From JAYKHL01 sp035284865 (lineage in GTDB: Bacteria > Cyanobacteriota > Sericytochromatia > S15B-MN24 > JAQBPE01), in NCBI GenBank assembly GCA_035284865.1, contig JAYKHL010000176.1, positions 1 through 29,982 of the forward strand: DNA of 29,982 nucleotides, read 5' to 3'. Under the pieces are notes generated by a model that was given only the letters and a program-made list of their open reading frames with translations, did no database searches and was not told where the DNA came from. Both the position numbers and the translations under genes were made by a program. This document shows positions 14,232 to 20,829 of the stretch, one piece after another; the stretch's first letter is position 1, and every line of letters begins with the position of its first letter.

Positions 14232-15338
14232 CTATCGCGGGGCCGCCGGCGCCACAGACGGCTTCGGCGGCCCGTACATCCCGGGCACCGTGAACAGGTC
14301 CTTCACGATCAACGCCACTCCCAGGCCCATCACGAGCAGGAAGCCGGCCACCAGGATGCGCTCCTCGATGGCCCTGGGAAGCGGTCGCCCCCGCAAGGCC
14401 TCCAACCCCAGGAACACGAGGTGGCCGCCGTCGAGGGCAGGAAGTGGGAGCAGGTTGATGATGGCCAGCTCGATCGACAGCACCACGGCGAACTCGAGCA
14501 GCAGCCAGGGATCATCCTGGTAGACCTGGTCCCCCATCGCCACGATCGCCACGGGGCCGCCCGTCTGCTCCATCATCTTGCCAGGCGCGCTGAACAGCCT
14601 GTAAAGAGCGTCAGCCAGCATCACCGTGATCTTGCGTTGCTGGTCGTTGGTTTGCACGATGGCATCCACCACCCCCGTCAGGGGCCGCCGCTCGTTTCGG
14701 ATGGTGGGCTGAAATCCCAGGCGTCCCTCGGCGTCAGGGGTCGCCGTCAGCACGACGGTGGCGTCCCCCCGGCGCACGGCGACGGGGATGGCCTGACCCT
14801 TGTGGGCCTTCAGCTGGCGGCGGAACTCCTCGAACTTCTCGAACCCGCTGCCGTCGACCGCGAGCAGGCGGTCACCCGGCCGAAGCCCGGCCTGCGCCGC
14901 CGGGCTGGCAGGCAACACGGCCTTCACGCCCACGGCCTGGTTGCCGGTGGGCACGCCAAGACCCACGTTCGACCCCAGCAAGATGAACCAGGCGGAAACA
15001 AAGTTGAACACCACCCCGGCGCTCACGACCCAGACCCGCTGCCAGATGGGGCGGTTCCGCAGGTAGGCCTCAGGCGGGAGATCTTCCGCGACGCCCTCCA
15101 CGGGTTCGTCTTGCTGGTCGTCTGCAAACGCGCAGTAGCCCCCGAGCGGGATCCAGTTGAGGCGAACCTCCGTCTCGCGCCACTGAAAGCCCAGGATGCG
15201 CGGCCCGAAGCCGATGGCGAACTGCCGCACGGGAATGGCCAGGGACTTGGCCGCCAGGAAGTGGCCAGCCTCGTGAATGGCGATGAGGACGCCGAGCACG
15301 AGCACCGTCATCAAGATGCCTGAGAAGCTGGCCACCAT
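14232..15338 (-). CDS. rseP: Site-2 protease of the M50/RseP family
   Basis: An intramembrane zinc metalloprotease of 368 residues; family members cut anti-sigma factors and leftover signal peptides within the membrane. The zinc motif H22-EAG-H26 lies in the first membrane segment (VLIAIHEAGHFLAAK). A central PDZ domain (about 125-215, with AQAGLRPGDRLLAVDG) follows. The third zinc-ligand motif is L302-D303-G304 in NLLPLPALDGGHL, before the last membrane helix (FLLVMGLGVALIV). E. coli RseP is longer and has two PDZ domains; one is usual for cyanobacteria and Firmicutes. The start is the ATG at 15338, with GGAGA 8 bp upstream, although the frame is open to 15614. It is convergent with the SLH gene and divergent from miaA. 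No sigma/anti-sigma pair is visible nearby. Confidence 0.95.
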   Translation of the reverse strand: MVASFSGILMTVLVLGVLIAIHEAGHFLAAKSLAIPVRQFAIGFGPRILGFQWRETEVRLNWIPLGGYCAFADDQQDEPVEGVAEDLPPEAYLRNRPIWQRVWVVSAGVVFNFVSAWFILLGSNVGLGVPTGNQAVGVKAVLPASPAAQAGLRPGDRLLAVDGSGFEKFEEFRRQLKAHKGQAIPVAVRRGDATVVLTATPDAEGRLGFQPTIRNERRPLTGVVDAIVQTNDQQRKITVMLADALYRLFSAPGKMMEQTGGPVAIVAMGDQVYQDDPWLLLEFAVVLSIELAIINLLPLPALDGGHLVFLGLEALRGRPLPRAIEERILVAGFLLVMGLGVALIVKDLFTVPGMYGPPKPSVAPAAPR

Positions 15339-15417
15339 CGGATGCGTCTCCAACCGGGTCGGGAGGGGGGTCTCGCAGGCCCTCAGCATAGCACGCCGCC
15401 GCCCCTGGGGTGGGGCG

Positions 15418-15446
15418 TTGCGTCCCCGGGCCAGGCGCCCTACCAT
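15418..15446 (+). promoter_or_regulatory. Probable promoter of the miaA-dapF operon
   Basis: TTGCGT (15418-15423) and TACCAT (15441-15446) are separated by 17 bp. The -10 box runs into the first in-frame ATG of miaA (15445), so initiation would fall close to the second in-frame ATG at 15454, implying a leaderless message. Confidence 0.45.
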
Positions 15447-16434
15447 GGCGGGCATGGGCCGCGTCAAGCCACCAAGCGACACCTTCCCCCCTCCCCCCGA
15501 CGCCTGGGTGCACGGTGACCCCAAGGGCCCCCCGCTGGTCGTCATCGTGGGGCCCACAGGAGCCGGCAAGAGCGGCCTGGCGATGGGACTCGCGGCCGAG
15601 AACCGGGGGGCCATCGTCTCGGCAGACTCGCGCCAGGTCTACGAGGGGTTTGACATCGGCACCGCCACGCCCTCGGCCGACGAGCTTGCCCGTGTGCCGC
15701 ACGACCTCGTGAGCTGCGTGCCGCCCTCCCAAACCTACACCGTCGCCGCCTTCCAGGCCGATGCCCGCGCGGCCCTCTCGCGGCGCAAGGCCGAGGGCTA
15801 CCTCCCCATGCTCGTGGGCGGCACAGGCCTGTACGTCCGCGCCGTGCTGGACGGGCTGACCATCCCCCCGCAGGCCCCGGATCCCGCGTTGCGCGAGGAG
15901 CTTGCGGCGCTGGCGAACCCCTGGGCCGCGCTGGCGGAGGTGGATCCGGAGACCGCTGCCCGGCTGCATCCGAACGATCGGCTGCGCATCGTGCGGGCCC
16001 TCGAGGTCCACCGCCTCACGGGCAGCCCGATCAGCGCCCAGCAACGCACGCTGCCCTGCCCCTACCGGCTGATGGTGATCGGGGTGGCGGCCCCCCGGGC
16101 GGACCTCTATCGCCGCATCGACGCCAGGGTGGTTGCCATGCGAGAGGCCGGCCTGCTGGACGAGGTGCAGGCCCTGGCGGGCCGGTGGGGGTGGGACCAC
16201 CCCCTGCTCGGCACCCTGGGGTACGCGGAGATGGCCTCCTACCTGCGCGGCGAGCGGAGCCTGCCGGAGGCGACGGCCGCGATGGCGCAGCACACCCGCA
16301 ACTACGCGAAGCGCCAGCTCACGTGGTTCCGAGCCGATCGGCGCATCCGCTGGCTGGTGCGCCAGCCGGGCGAGCCGGACGAGCAGCTCGTCGAGACGGC
16401 CAGCCGCTGGCTCCGCGCCTGGGCGCTGGCCTGA
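15445..16434 (+). CDS. miaA: tRNA dimethylallyltransferase
   Basis: Transfers a dimethylallyl group to N6 of A37 in tRNAs reading U-starting codons. The protein has up to 329 residues. The P-loop GPTGAGKS is at residues 36-43, followed by VSADSRQVYEGFDIGTA, HDLVSCVPPSQTYTVAAFQ, the PMLVGGTGLYVRAVLDGL segment and the C-terminal QHTRNYAKRQLTWFR signature. A second in-frame ATG at 15454 gives 326 residues and fits the promoter better, since the first ATG overlaps the -10 hexamer; neither has a clear Shine-Dalgarno site. The first 25 residues are Pro-rich and poorly conserved in the family. dapF follows after 21 bp, and the two genes are probably one transcript. Confidence 0.97.
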   Translation: MAGMGRVKPPSDTFPPPPDAWVHGDPKGPPLVVIVGPTGAGKSGLAMGLAAENRGAIVSADSRQVYEGFDIGTATPSADELARVPHDLVSCVPPSQTYTVAAFQADARAALSRRKAEGYLPMLVGGTGLYVRAVLDGLTIPPQAPDPALREELAALANPWAALAEVDPETAARLHPNDRLRIVRALEVHRLTGSPISAQQRTLPCPYRLMVIGVAAPRADLYRRIDARVVAMREAGLLDEVQALAGRWGWDHPLLGTLGYAEMASYLRGERSLPEATAAMAQHTRNYAKRQLTWFRADRRIRWLVRQPGEPDEQLVETASRWLRAWALA

Positions 16435-16455
16435 GCCAGCCGGGAGGAGGTCACG

Positions 16456-17316
16456 GTGCGGCTGCGCTTCCACAAGTACGAGGGCACGGGCAACGACTTC
16501 CTCGTGCTCGATGCCACCCAGCTGCCCGAGGCGCTGGCGTGGGCCAGGCTCGCGCCAGCGTTGTGCGATCGGCACCGGGGGGTCGGAGCCGACGGGCTGC
16601 TGCTGCTTGGCCCTGGCACCCTGGCCCCCTGGCGGATGCGGGTGATCAACGCGGACGGGTCCGAGCCCGAGATGTGCGGCAACGGCGTGCGCTGTGCCGT
16701 GCGCTGGTGGGCTGACCGGGGGCTGATCGGGCCAGGCCCGTGCGCCATCGAGACGCTGGCCGGGGTGATCCGGGCCGAGTGCGTCGGCGCGGACCAGGTG
16801 CGCGTCGCGATGGGCCGACCCCGCTGGCGGCGAGCCGAGTTGCCCGCCGCAGGGCCAGGAGAGGCGGAGCTTCGGGACGAACCCTTCGCGCTCGGGGGCC
16901 AGCTGCTGCGCTTCACGGGGGTCTCGATGGGCAACCCCCACGTCGTCGCCGTGGTGCCGGACGTGGCGGCCATCCCGCTGGAGACCTGGGGCCCACTGAT
17001 GGAGCACCACCCCACCTTCCCCGCGCGCACCAACGTGGAGTTCGTGGAAGTTCGCGGGCCTCGCGAGGCCGTGATGCGCGTCTGGGAGCGCGGCGCGGGG
17101 CCCACCCAGGCCTGCGGCACGGGCGCGTGCGCCACCCTCGTGGTGCTGGCGCGGGCTGGCCGGCTGGCCCGGGAGGCCGCCATCCACGTGCCGGGCGGGC
17201 CCCTGGCAGTGGCCTGGCACGACGACGACGAGGTCTGGCTGACCGGGGAGGCCCGTGGCGTCTTTCACGGCGAGGTGAACCTCGCCAGGCTGGTCGGCTC
17301 GGCCGTGGTGTCGTAA
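16456..17316 (+). CDS. dapF: Diaminopimelate epimerase
   Basis: Interconverts LL- and meso-diaminopimelate for lysine and peptidoglycan synthesis, without a cofactor. The 286 residues include both catalytic cysteines: C74 in PEMCGNGVRC and C220 in QACGTGACA. Other family marks are KYEGTGNDFLVLD at the start, HRGVGADGLLLL, SMGNPHVVAVV and RTNVEFVEV. The GTG at 16456 has GGAGGAGG about 9 bp upstream. Its presence fits a meso-DAP-type wall. It lies 21 bp after miaA and 44 bp before a small unknown gene in the same direction. Confidence 0.98.
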   Translation: MRLRFHKYEGTGNDFLVLDATQLPEALAWARLAPALCDRHRGVGADGLLLLGPGTLAPWRMRVINADGSEPEMCGNGVRCAVRWWADRGLIGPGPCAIETLAGVIRAECVGADQVRVAMGRPRWRRAELPAAGPGEAELRDEPFALGGQLLRFTGVSMGNPHVVAVVPDVAAIPLETWGPLMEHHPTFPARTNVEFVEVRGPREAVMRVWERGAGPTQACGTGACATLVVLARAGRLAREAAIHVPGGPLAVAWHDDDEVWLTGEARGVFHGEVNLARLVGSAVVS

Positions 17317-17360
17317 GATCCCCTGAGGCAGCCCCGGCTGCCGTTGGAGGACCCTCAACC

Positions 17361-17618
17361 ATGCCCAGCTTCACCTTCCAGGTCGATCGCATCCACCGCG
17401 TCACGGCGCCCATCACGCTTCACCCGGATCCGGGCCTGATGGGCGAGCCTTTCACGATCGAGCCTGGCCAGACGGTGGTCTACCGGGGGGTTGTCGAGCT
17501 GGGAGGCACCCAGCGGCACGCCTTCGAGGTCAGCGAAGGCCGGCGGGGCTACTCGCGCGATCGCGGCCAGCTGGAGCCAGCCCTGGCTGAGGACTACGAC
17601 GCGCTGATGCAGGCCTGA
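17361..17618 (+). CDS. Unrecognised 85-residue protein in the miaA-dapF operon
   Basis: An ATG at 17361 follows TTGGAGG (17344-17350) at 10 bp and opens an 85-residue frame. No signal peptide, membrane helix or cysteine is present. The N-terminal half alternates hydrophobic and polar residues (FTFQVDRIHRVTAPITL, then GQTVVYRGVVEL), suggesting a beta structure. The C-terminal half is charged (VSEGRRGYSRDRGQLEPALA) and probably helical. I do not recognise a family. It ends 5 bp before the ferredoxin-like gene, so the two are likely translated together and may act together. Confidence 0.75.
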   Translation: MPSFTFQVDRIHRVTAPITLHPDPGLMGEPFTIEPGQTVVYRGVVELGGTQRHAFEVSEGRRGYSRDRGQLEPALAEDYDALMQA

Positions 17619-17623
17619 CCCCC

Positions 17624-17953
17624 GTGCCGGCCCCCGAACACCACCTGTTCGTCTGCCAGAACGAGCGGCCCGACGGGCACCCGCGCGGTTGCTGCCGCCA
17701 CCGCGGCGGCTCCGAGGTCCTGGCCGCCTTCAAGGAAGCCATTGTGGCCCGCGGGCTGCGCCAGCGGATTGAGTTCGATGGCACCACCTGTGTGGACACG
17801 TGCGCCTGGGGGCCTGTGGTGGTGGTGTACCCGGAGGGCGTCTGGTACGGCAGGGTCACACCCGGCGACGTGCCGGAGCTGGTCGAGGCGATCGCGGAGG
17901 GGCGCGTCGTCGAGCGACTCAAGGTGCCAGACGAGGCGATTCGGAAGAGCTGA
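17624..17953 (+). CDS. Thioredoxin-fold [2Fe-2S] ferredoxin-like protein
   Basis: A 109-residue protein from a GTG at 17624. The cysteine spacing C11-x11-C23-x32-C56-x3-C60 matches thioredoxin-like [2Fe-2S] ferredoxins (Shethna type and NuoE-like domains). An extra Cys24 sits beside C23, and TCAWGPVVVVYPEGVWYGRV after the last pair is the family's usual cis-Pro region. The C-terminal helix (DVPELVEAIAEGRVVERL) also matches. These small soluble proteins carry electrons; the partner here is not known. It is last in the row miaA-dapF-unknown-this gene. A hairpin lies downstream at about 18025-18049, without a T-run. Confidence 0.85.
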   Translation: MPAPEHHLFVCQNERPDGHPRGCCRHRGGSEVLAAFKEAIVARGLRQRIEFDGTTCVDTCAWGPVVVVYPEGVWYGRVTPGDVPELVEAIAEGRVVERLKVPDEAIRKS

Positions 17954-18049
17954 GCCTCGCACCACCGAGCGCCGGAAGCTCCCCGCGCCCGCCCGGGTAG
18001 CGGGATCGCCTCGCAGCGCGCCGGGACGAGGGCGCAGCGCGACCTCGTC

Positions 18050-18589
18050 TCAGAAGGCCCACTCCGTGAAGAGCTTGCGACGGAAATCCGAGATCTCGCT
18101 GCCCTGCACGTTGACCGTCACCTCGTCCTGCTGGTTCAGCAACTCAACGAGTTTCTCGTTGACGCCGCGCAGCCGCGCACTCATGACCTGGGCGAGGTTG
18201 TAGACCACCTTGTGGGCGGCCAGATTCCCCCGCTGGATCTCGGCCATGAAGTCTTCGCGTCGGATGCGGTAAAGGGCCACGTCCGTCAGTGCCGCGCCCG
18301 TGCACGTCCGGGGCTCCCCGCTCATGAGGCTCATCTCGCCGATGACGCCCGGAGCCTGGATCACCGTGATCAGCCGCGCCTCGCCGTCGCGGTCGTTCTT
18401 GCGGATTTCCACCGCCCCCTCCCACACGATGTCCAGCTGGTTGGCCGCATTCCCCTCCAGGAACAGCGTGTCCCCCTTGGAGAAGTTCATCGGGTTCGCC
18501 AGGCGCCCGATCGCGTCGACCTCGTCGCGCGACAGGCCCTGGAACAGCGCAAGATCATAAAACCCGACAGGCACAAGCGTCATTTCCAT
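18050..18589 (-). CDS. Cyclic-nucleotide-binding-domain protein without HTH
   Basis: A 179-residue protein with a single CRP-type cyclic-nucleotide-binding barrel (about 15-130). Visible marks are FSKGDTLFLEGNAANQLDIV, then GVIGEMSLMSGEPRTCTGAA, where the GEMSLMSGEPR segment is the phosphate-binding cassette. The C-terminal 45 residues form a helix (VVYNLAQVMSARLRGVNEKL) and a short polar tail ending TEWAF; there is no DNA-binding HTH as in CRP/FNR. The ATG at 18589 follows GAGGG at 7 bp; an in-frame ATG 21 bp earlier lacks such a site. It lies 73 bp after gdhA in the same direction. It may sense cAMP or another nucleotide and act by protein contact; no ligand can be named. Confidence 0.85.
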   Translation of the reverse strand: MEMTLVPVGFYDLALFQGLSRDEVDAIGRLANPMNFSKGDTLFLEGNAANQLDIVWEGAVEIRKNDRDGEARLITVIQAPGVIGEMSLMSGEPRTCTGAALTDVALYRIRREDFMAEIQRGNLAAHKVVYNLAQVMSARLRGVNEKLVELLNQQDEVTVNVQGSEISDFRRKLFTEWAF

Positions 18590-18662
18590 CGTTGGTCCCT
18601 CTTTCGTCATCGAAACGCCGAACGTCGTTGTTCGACAGGGGGTACCAGACAGGATACTTCGA

Positions 18663-19898
18663 TCAGGCGAACCCCTGCAAGACGGTGGCCTTCCCAACCC
18701 GTCCGATCCCCACCACAAAGGCGGCGGTCCGCATGCTGAGCTTCTTCTCGGTGGCGACTTTGTAGACGGTGTGAAATGCCTTGAGCATGATGCGTCGAAG
18801 CTCCAGGTTGACCTTCTCGAGGTCCCAGCTGAACTGCTGGATGTTCTGGGTCCACTCAAAGTACGACACCGTGACCCCGCCCGCGTTGGCCAGAATGTCC
18901 GGTACTACCATGATACCCCGGCGTTCGAGAATCTCGTCGGCCTCCGGGGTGGTGGGAGCGTTGGCAGCCTCGACGATCAGGCGGGCCTGCACCTCGTTGG
19001 CGTTGTCCCGGGTCAGCACGTGCCCGAGGGCCGCGGGGATCAGCACATCACACGGCAGGACCAGCAGGTCCTCGTTGCTGATCGGCTGCGCACCCGGGAA
19101 GCCCTTGATGGTGCGATGCTGCCTCACGTGGGCGAGCAACGCGGGGATGTCCAGCCCCTCAGGGTTGAAGATGCCTCCATTGACGTCGCTGGTCGCGAGC
19201 ACCTTGCCCCCACGTTCGACCACCAGGCGGCAGGCGTGGGAGCCCACGTTCCCGAAGCCCTGCACGACGAAGGTCGCCCCCTCGAGGTCGCGGCCCATCG
19301 TCCGAAGCGCCTCCTCGGCCACGTACAGGGCTCCGCGGCCGGTGGCCTCCTCGCGCCCGGCAGAGCCGTGGAGGTCGAGCGGCTTGCCCGTCACGACGGC
19401 GGGCGAGTGGCCGTAGAACTTGGAATACTCGGACATCACGTAAGCCATGACCTGCGCGTTGGTGTTCATATCGGGGGCCGGGATGTCCCGCATCGGGCCG
19501 ATGCTCTCGTGGATCTGCTCGATGAACTTGCGCGTCAGGCGCTCGATCTCGCGCTCGGACAGCGCACGCGGGTCCACCGTGATGCCCCCCTTGCCCCCCC
19601 CGAAGGGGATGTCCACGATGGCCGTCTTCCAAGTCATGAGCGAGGCCAGCGAACGCGTCTCGTCCAGATCCACCTGCGGGTGATAGCGCAGGCCTCCCTT
19701 GAGGGGCCCTCGCGATTTGTTGTGCTGGATGCGGTAGCCGGTGAAGACCCGGATCTCCCCGCTGTCCAGCTCGATGGGGATGTTCACCGTGATCTCCCGG
19801 TAGGGGCTCAACAGCAGCGTCTGAACGTGCTGCCCGAGGTCCATGACCCTGGCCGCCTGCCGGAAGTAATAGTTGGTCTGCTCAAAGGAGCTGCTCAT
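18663..19898 (-). CDS. gdhA: Glutamate dehydrogenase (Glu/Leu/Phe/Val family)
   Basis: Oxidative deamination of glutamate to 2-oxoglutarate, or the reverse. The 411 residues match the hexameric 45-kDa type. The substrate segment is GPLKGGLRYHP (Lys67), with K91 in MTWKTAIVD, the catalytic K103 in IPFGGGKGG and the Asp of IPAPDMNT. The NAD(P) fold has VVQGFGNVGSHACRL, and the C-terminal NAGGVTVSYFEW is standard. The ATG at 19898 has GAGG 6 bp upstream; longer starts in the same frame lack a ribosome site. Cofactor preference cannot be fixed by eye. A cyclic-nucleotide-binding protein follows at 73 bp, which may be co-regulated. Its 5' side is a long gap with a dispersed repeat. Confidence 0.96.
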   Translation of the reverse strand: MSSSFEQTNYYFRQAARVMDLGQHVQTLLLSPYREITVNIPIELDSGEIRVFTGYRIQHNKSRGPLKGGLRYHPQVDLDETRSLASLMTWKTAIVDIPFGGGKGGITVDPRALSEREIERLTRKFIEQIHESIGPMRDIPAPDMNTNAQVMAYVMSEYSKFYGHSPAVVTGKPLDLHGSAGREEATGRGALYVAEEALRTMGRDLEGATFVVQGFGNVGSHACRLVVERGGKVLATSDVNGGIFNPEGLDIPALLAHVRQHRTIKGFPGAQPISNEDLLVLPCDVLIPAALGHVLTRDNANEVQARLIVEAANAPTTPEADEILERRGIMVVPDILANAGGVTVSYFEWTQNIQQFSWDLEKVNLELRRIMLKAFHTVYKVATEKKLSMRTAAFVVGIGRVGKATVLQGFA

Positions 19899-19990
19899 GG
19901 CCGGCCTCATCGTCGAGGGGGGGATGCGTCTGCCTCCTACCCGCGCCACAGGGCTGCATAGCGTGCCGCGAGCCCCCGGTTTCGCAACAG

Positions 19991-20093
19991 CCCCTCACCC
20001 AGCCCGCGGCCCCCCACTTCCCGGGGGAGAGGGGCGCGAAAATCCGGTCTCACCCGGTGGGTGCGAAGACACTCCGTACCTCTCTCTCGCCGG
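19991..20093 (+). repeat. MITE/REP-like dispersed repeat, copy B (3' end degenerate)
   Basis: It begins with the same AGCCCCTCACCC as copy A (19989-20000). It continues in parallel through GCGGCC, GGGGGAGAGGG, GCGAA, TCCGGT, TCACCC and GGGTGCG, roughly 80% alike over about 78 bp by eye. The GATGAGGGG right end seen in copy A is missing, so this copy is truncated or decayed. It has the same orientation as copy A, 12 kb away. Confidence 0.7.
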
Positions 20094-20253
20094 AAGCAGG
20101 TGTCGACGGTGCCTGCCCCGTGGGGGCTGCGGGGCGCGCCGCCGGGGCCGGCCGCGCCGGGCGTCAGCCATGTTCACAAACGGAAACATTTAAAAAAAGC
20201 CCCAAAAATCACTCCAGGACAGCGTCTCGCCCCAGACACAGGCCCGAGCACCC

Positions 20254-20282
20254 TTGCAACCCCCGGGCCAATGTGCCATTAT
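20254..20282 (+). promoter_or_regulatory. Possible promoter of the KGG stress-protein gene
   Basis: TTGCAA (20254-20259) and CATTAT (20277-20282) are spaced by 17 bp, each 4/6 to consensus. The region downstream is AT-rich, giving a leader of about 155 nt before the ATG at 20448. TTTACA at 20283-20288 is an alternative -35 without a good partner. Confidence 0.35.
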
Positions 20283-20447
20283 GTTTACAGTTCTTCATAA
20301 ATAAATGTGTCGAGTCGCCACCTCGCCGCGAGCGACTTGCGCCGCTAACCCGGGCAAACAAACAATACCGGCCAGTGAGCCAGCCGGGGCACCATCGACA
20401 TCAATCTTGAAGAATTGTTTCACACACCCCATGCAGGAGGCCATACC

Positions 20448-20702
20448 ATGCCCGCGACGCTCCCCCCCTCTCGCAAGCCCGCCAAGCGAACCAAGCGCAA
20501 GAAGGACCGCGAGTTCTTCCAGGCCATCGGCCGCAAGGGAGGCCAGAAGACCCGTGACAAGTACGGCTCCGAATTCTTTGCCACCATCGGCAAGCGCGGT
20601 GGCACGGCGCTGAAGGAGGAGAAGGGCATCGAGTTCTTCCGGGAGATCGCCCGCATCAGCCGGCAGCGCGTGGCGGCCGCAGCGGCTGCCCGCGAGGCCT
20701 GA
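20448..20702 (+). CDS. KGG-repeat stress protein
   Basis: An 84-residue, very basic and hydrophilic protein. Three units repeat with an exact 20-residue period: EFFQAIGRKGG (22-32), EFFATIGKRGG (42-52) and EFFREIARISR (62-72), the last having lost its Gly-Gly. The first two are KGG motifs (PF10685-type), found in general stress proteins such as GsiB and YciG, which are thought to be disordered hydrophilins. The first 20 residues are Lys/Arg-rich (RKPAKRTKRKKD) and the end is Ala-rich. AGGAGG at 20435-20440 lies 7 bp before the ATG. Nucleic-acid contact through the basic head is possible but not shown. It precedes the large regulator gene by 127 bp. Confidence 0.88.
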   Translation: MPATLPPSRKPAKRTKRKKDREFFQAIGRKGGQKTRDKYGSEFFATIGKRGGTALKEEKGIEFFREIARISRQRVAAAAAAREA

Positions 20703-20829
20703 AGCCCGCCGGCTGTTCCCCGGGTCTCTGTCGAGGAGGCCCGGGGACCTGTCGCCGCCAGCCGGAGGAGGCGGCCCCGTGAGGGCGTGATGGCGTTTGA
20801 GGCCACGCCAGGCCGGGAACCATGCCCAC

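Larger units (their letters stand above)
19899..20447. other. Gene-free stretch between divergent gdhA and the KGG gene
   Basis: No credible gene is seen in these 549 bases; short frames here have poor composition and no ribosome sites. The left part holds dispersed-repeat copy B, and the middle (20100-20175) is GC-palindromic. From about 20170 the composition turns AT-rich (AAACATTTAAAAAAAG, then TTCATAAATAAATG), as expected for promoters and leader RNA. A promoter candidate for the KGG gene is listed separately. No clear minus-strand promoter for gdhA was found. Confidence 0.6.

Noticed and set aside
18619..18634. CGAAC-N6-GTTCG inverted repeat between gdhA and the cyclic-nucleotide-binding gene, resembling a LexA SOS box
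   Set aside because: The LexA box of Gram-positive type needs a 4-bp centre (CGAACNNNNGTTCG); here it is 6 bp, and the flanking genes are not SOS genes.
20101..20175. GC-palindromic stretch considered as a structured RNA or terminator
   Set aside because: Several short overlapping inverted repeats are possible, but no single stable stem with a T-run, and no known RNA family features, could be made out.
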